Assembly: GCF_000379805.1 (NCBI RefSeq)
Contig: NZ_KB903535.1
Location: 133,204 to 189,098, forward strand
Reading direction: 5' to 3'
Length of the DNA: 55,895 nt
Source: Lewinella cohaerens DSM 23179
GTDB taxonomy: Bacteria > Bacteroidota > Bacteroidia > Chitinophagales > Saprospiraceae
The notes beneath the pieces are model-generated. The model did not search any database. It was not told the DNA's origin and saw nothing but the letters and a program-made list of their open reading frames with translations. Position numbers and translations under genes: made by a program. Shown piece by piece: positions 53,237 through 55,895 of the stretch. Position 1 is the first letter of the stretch, and each line of letters begins with the position of its first letter.

Positions 53237-54706
53237 TTATTGCTTGATAAACTTGATGATTTCAGGTTGCTTGTTGGGCAAAGTGTATCGGAGATAGTAG
53301 GCTCCTGCGGGTAAGTGTTGGACGGGAATCTGGGTGTTTTTTGAGAACGCTGTAAAGGACTGGATTAACTGACCATGGGCGCTCCAGATTTCTATTTCCA
53401 GTTGGCCTTTATTGGCATAAGGACTTTGTAGGTTGAGTTCATTTTGTACAGGATTGGGCCAAATATGGAGTGGAAGAACCGAGGGTGCGCTGGTGGTACC
53501 AACCACAAAATCGAAGGGGTTGCCGCAAGGTGATTGTTCAGCAAAGCGGGCATAGTTGAGGATACGAAAACGAAAGCCTCCAATGGTCGTATTCTGGTAG
53601 TAAGGCCCACTGTAGAATGCGAAAAAATCATCGCCGGGTAGGGCATCAAACAAGGGGATGGCGCAGGCTTCATTCCCTAAAATAAAGGGCGCTCCCAAGC
53701 GTTTGGCGGGTTGCTCACAAAAATAGCGACTCCCTAAGGTCAGTACTTGCCACAGGTCAGGAAGGTTGGCATCGGCGATGAGCTCGCCGGGCTGTTTATC
53801 GAGATAACTCAGCTGCTCCCAAGGCAAAAAAAGCGTATCTGGCTCAGCGTAAAGAAAGACCGTATCTGTGTTGGCAGCAGGCCCCGACTGGTAGACTTTC
53901 TGATCGCTGGAAAACGCAAAATAACGAATGGTATTGCCGCTGAGCCAGCCAGCACCTGTGAGGGTGTTTATTTTTTCGCGATACTCATGATAAAAAGCGT
54001 CCTCAGAAAGGGTGGTATTGACGGTGAGGAGGTGTAGTTCATCATCCGCTTGCAATTGAAAAATACTTTGCCGGTCAGGGTTTTGGAGACCTACCTGGGG
54101 GGTACTCATACCAACCAGATCAATACGCCCGGTGGAAGTGCCCAACCAGTGGAGAAATACACCTTGAACCAAGCCGTAATTGCGGCTGATCTGCAAAGGA
54201 GGCTCTTCATAGAGTGGCACGAGTTGCCCGTTTTCTTCTTTGGTATAGAGCCCAATGGTTTTGACAGAATCCATTAAGCCCAATACGCTGGCCCACTCCA
54301 GGTTATCTACTTTTGCGTAAATGGAGTCGTTGCCATCAACGGTAGCTAGCCAAGAAGACCCCAATAAGGACCCAGGGAAAAGTTGTAGCCACGAGGGCTC
54401 TTCGTCTGAGCCAAGGTTTAGGGATGTTTGCCCTACCGACTGGCATATTTCACTACCGATAAAGGCAGGTACTTTAGTGAGGCAGGAGGAGTCTCCGCTG
54501 GGAATATCTGGCTGTAGTGATTCGTACATTACCTGGCAGGCCGCTCCGCCCAAGCGAATGCCAAGAAGGGGCGAAGTGTAGTCCGTGACAGGAAGATCGT
54601 GTCCGTATAGATACTGTACTCCTGGACGAAATAGCTGGTAGGCATATTGGGCGCAAGCACAATTGATGAAGAAGAAACTTACAAAAATGATCATCAATAA
54701 ACGCAT
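53237..54706 (-). CDS. Secreted protein with T9SS type A sorting domain, function unknown
   Basis: A 489-residue exported protein (signal LMIIFVSFFFINCACAQ). The middle contains several Tyr- and Trp-rich beta segments (YAYQLFRPGVQYLYGHDLP, PSWLQLFPGSLLGSSWLATV, FHYRIL-like RILNYARFAE) that I do not recognise as a family. The last 75 residues are a T9SS type A domain (IWPNPVQNELNLQ, LPAGAYYLRYTL). Its single-gene position gives no hint of its function. Confidence 0.85.
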   Translation of the reverse strand: MRLLMIIFVSFFFINCACAQYAYQLFRPGVQYLYGHDLPVTDYTSPLLGIRLGGAACQVMYESLQPDIPSGDSSCLTKVPAFIGSEICQSVGQTSLNLGSDEEPSWLQLFPGSLLGSSWLATVDGNDSIYAKVDNLEWASVLGLMDSVKTIGLYTKEENGQLVPLYEEPPLQISRNYGLVQGVFLHWLGTSTGRIDLVGMSTPQVGLQNPDRQSIFQLQADDELHLLTVNTTLSEDAFYHEYREKINTLTGAGWLSGNTIRYFAFSSDQKVYQSGPAANTDTVFLYAEPDTLFLPWEQLSYLDKQPGELIADANLPDLWQVLTLGSRYFCEQPAKRLGAPFILGNEACAIPLFDALPGDDFFAFYSGPYYQNTTIGGFRFRILNYARFAEQSPCGNPFDFVVGTTSAPSVLPLHIWPNPVQNELNLQSPYANKGQLEIEIWSAHGQLIQSFTAFSKNTQIPVQHLPAGAYYLRYTLPNKQPEIIKFIKQ

Positions 54707-54728
54707 AGGGCAGGATTTGGGGAATAAT

Positions 54729-55001
54729 TATACCCGTTATGCAATGATTTAGGATATGCTCAACCGCTGCGTGCCGGATATATACTTCACCAAGCCGAAA
54801 TTGGTGAATTTTGTCTTGGCGAAGTATAGCGACGCCGGATAAATAACTGTCAGATTTCCAAGGAGTGATTTTGGCTTTACTCTTCGTTGAAGAACCGCCT
54901 CCCTTAGCTATGGCTAAGGTCGGGAACCTTCGCCTCGATTAAAGTCAAAATCGCTGACCTATTAAACCCGACACTTATTTATCCGGCGTCGCATAGTTAT
55001 A
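54729..55001. repeat. Palindromic dispersed element, about 270 bp
   Basis: It begins with TATACCCGTTATGC and ends with GCATAGTTATA. Inside: TATACTTC-A-CCAAG/CTTGG-C-GAAGTATA (54781-54828); a perfect 18-bp inverted repeat GCGACGCCGGATAAATAA (54829-54846 with 54975-54992); GATTTTG-x-CTTTA/TAAAG-x-CAAAATC; and CCTTAGC/GCTAAGG at the centre. The start resembles the ends of the element at 19597. Confidence 0.8.
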
Positions 55002-55051
55002 CGTTAAGTAGATCGTGCTTGTTGCGAAAATTGGCAAGGATGATCCTAGCA

Positions 55052-55843
55052 CTAGCCCTTTACAGCCTCTATCGCGAACACCATAGGGAGCTTCCCTTCA
55101 AAATCTTTTATTTGAAATCCGTTTTCTGTTTTAACCGTTTTGGCGAAACAATCGTAAGGAGAGTAATCGTGCTCTGAGAAATGAGTAATCGTTAGTCCAG
55201 CATTGATGAGTGCCTGAATAACATCTGCCAGGCTATGATTCCAATAAGCTGAAGCATGTACTTTTTCATCTTCGGGAGCCGCATAAGAACCCTGGCTATC
55301 CTCGATGTAGGCAGCGCGGTTGAAGTAAGGATATTGAAAATGGGTGAATTCATCATCGAACATCCAAACCACCGGGTGAAACTCGGCGAATACAAAACGT
55401 GCTCCGGGTTTCAGGAATTTGGCGATCAACTGGCCCCAGCGAGAAAGCTCGGGGAGCCAGCCGATGGTTCCGTAGGAAGAGAAGATCAAATCGTAGGATT
55501 GCTGTAAATGTTCGTCGATAGCCAATACATTGCTACGGATAAAAGTAGCAGGCAAGCCGGTCTGTTCCTTTAGTAGATTGGCTTTTTCGATAGCAACATC
55601 CGACAGGTCTATACCGGTAACGATGGCTCCCATACGAGCGAGCGAAAGGGTATCTTGGCCAAAGTGGCACATAAGATGAAGTGCTTGCTGGTTGCTAAGG
55701 TCGGTACCAAGAATGTCGAGTTCGATGGCATTTAACGAATTTCGTCCAGCGAGAAAACTGGGGTTGTCGTAAAATTCGGAATCGAAATGCTGCTCTGCGC
55801 GGTGGTTCCAAAAATTGCGGTTGATAGCTAGGTAGTCAGACAT
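55052..55843 (-). CDS. Class I SAM-dependent methyltransferase
   Basis: A 263-residue methyltransferase: ALHLMCHFGQDTLSLARMGA (SAM motif I, degenerate at Gly), VTGIDLSDVAIEKANLLKEQ, NVLAIDEHLQQSYDLIFSSY and FLKPGARFVFAEFHPVVWMF. The motif I reads MCHFGQD rather than GCGTG, as in a group of Bacteroidota methyltransferases often named 'methyltransferase domain 25'-like. The substrate is unknown. Its upstream region runs to the window end. Confidence 0.9.
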   Translation of the reverse strand: MSDYLAINRNFWNHRAEQHFDSEFYDNPSFLAGRNSLNAIELDILGTDLSNQQALHLMCHFGQDTLSLARMGAIVTGIDLSDVAIEKANLLKEQTGLPATFIRSNVLAIDEHLQQSYDLIFSSYGTIGWLPELSRWGQLIAKFLKPGARFVFAEFHPVVWMFDDEFTHFQYPYFNRAAYIEDSQGSYAAPEDEKVHASAYWNHSLADVIQALINAGLTITHFSEHDYSPYDCFAKTVKTENGFQIKDFEGKLPMVFAIEAVKG

Positions 55844-55895
55844 GGGTTTATATTTTAATTCGCTTTGCTCGATATACCGTAAAAATAAAGGAAGA

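Overview
The window reads as a chromosomal segment of a marine or environmental Bacteroidota, most likely a Saprospiria/Lewinella-type bacterium. The reasons are six secreted proteins ending in type IX secretion (T9SS) sorting domains (four type A, two of the 'gliding motility-associated' type B), many signal peptides ending in Ala-Gln, lipoproteins with a Ser/Cys-rich +2 region, promoters that fit the Bacteroidota -7 consensus TAnnTTTG, and moderate GC. No phage, IS transposase, integrase, rRNA or CRISPR array was seen. One initiator tRNA (tRNA-fMet) is present.

Layout. 1-3950: a tightly packed plus-strand operon, cut by the left edge, of four unrecognised proteins and one response regulator/sigma-54 activator; this is the least explained gene set in the window. 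4426-7367: minus-strand housekeeping and stress genes (5-formyl-THF cyclo-ligase, group III truncated haemoglobin, Rrf2 regulator with three Cys, a PH-like membrane protein, a PP1-like phosphatase). 7555-7627: tRNA-fMet. 7828-14186: secreted M14 carboxypeptidase, a repeat array, 2Fe-2S ferredoxin, twin lipoproteins, Lrp/AsnC regulator, S41 C-terminal processing protease. 14269-20406: secreted and lipoprotein genes (PD40 propeller, DUF6503-like, PhoD-like phosphatase, choice-of-anchor B protein, small barrel). 20576-22081: a stand-alone four-helix-bundle sensor and a DUF6159-like membrane protein. 22243-28165: minus-strand run of TonB-like/TPR protein, DinB-like, GNAT, subclass B1 metallo-beta-lactamase and endonuclease I, plus an oligopeptide-binding lipoprotein. 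28327-31384: TIGR01777 epimerase, HAD phosphatase, a secreted helical protein, PaaI thioesterase. 31597-39973: ECF sigma factor, a dual-membrane anti-sigma-like protein, two large T9SS type B proteins, with superoxide dismutase between them. 40176-45985: YhhN lysoplasmalogenase, TonB-like protein, methyltransferase plus VanW pair, TPR protein. 46037-51380: cobalamin-dependent methionine synthase and a di-haem cytochrome c peroxidase divergent from it, the latter behind a terminator-bearing leader. 51560-55843: small membrane protein, alpha/beta hydrolase, T9SS protein, methyltransferase.

How it fits together. Most genes are independent housekeeping, envelope and secretion functions. Oxidative/nitrosative defence recurs (truncated globin with an Rrf2 regulator, Fe/Mn SOD, di-haem peroxidase). 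Envelope signalling appears twice: the left-edge sigma-54 activator operon and the ECF sigma/anti-sigma pair. The longer intergenic regions hold several families of palindromic and tandem repeats (10366-10653, 19597-19782, 40031-40160, 51382-51458, 52811-53120, 54729-55001), two of which share terminal sequences, suggesting dispersed non-coding elements. All functional names are by reading motifs and remembered family features; no database search was run.
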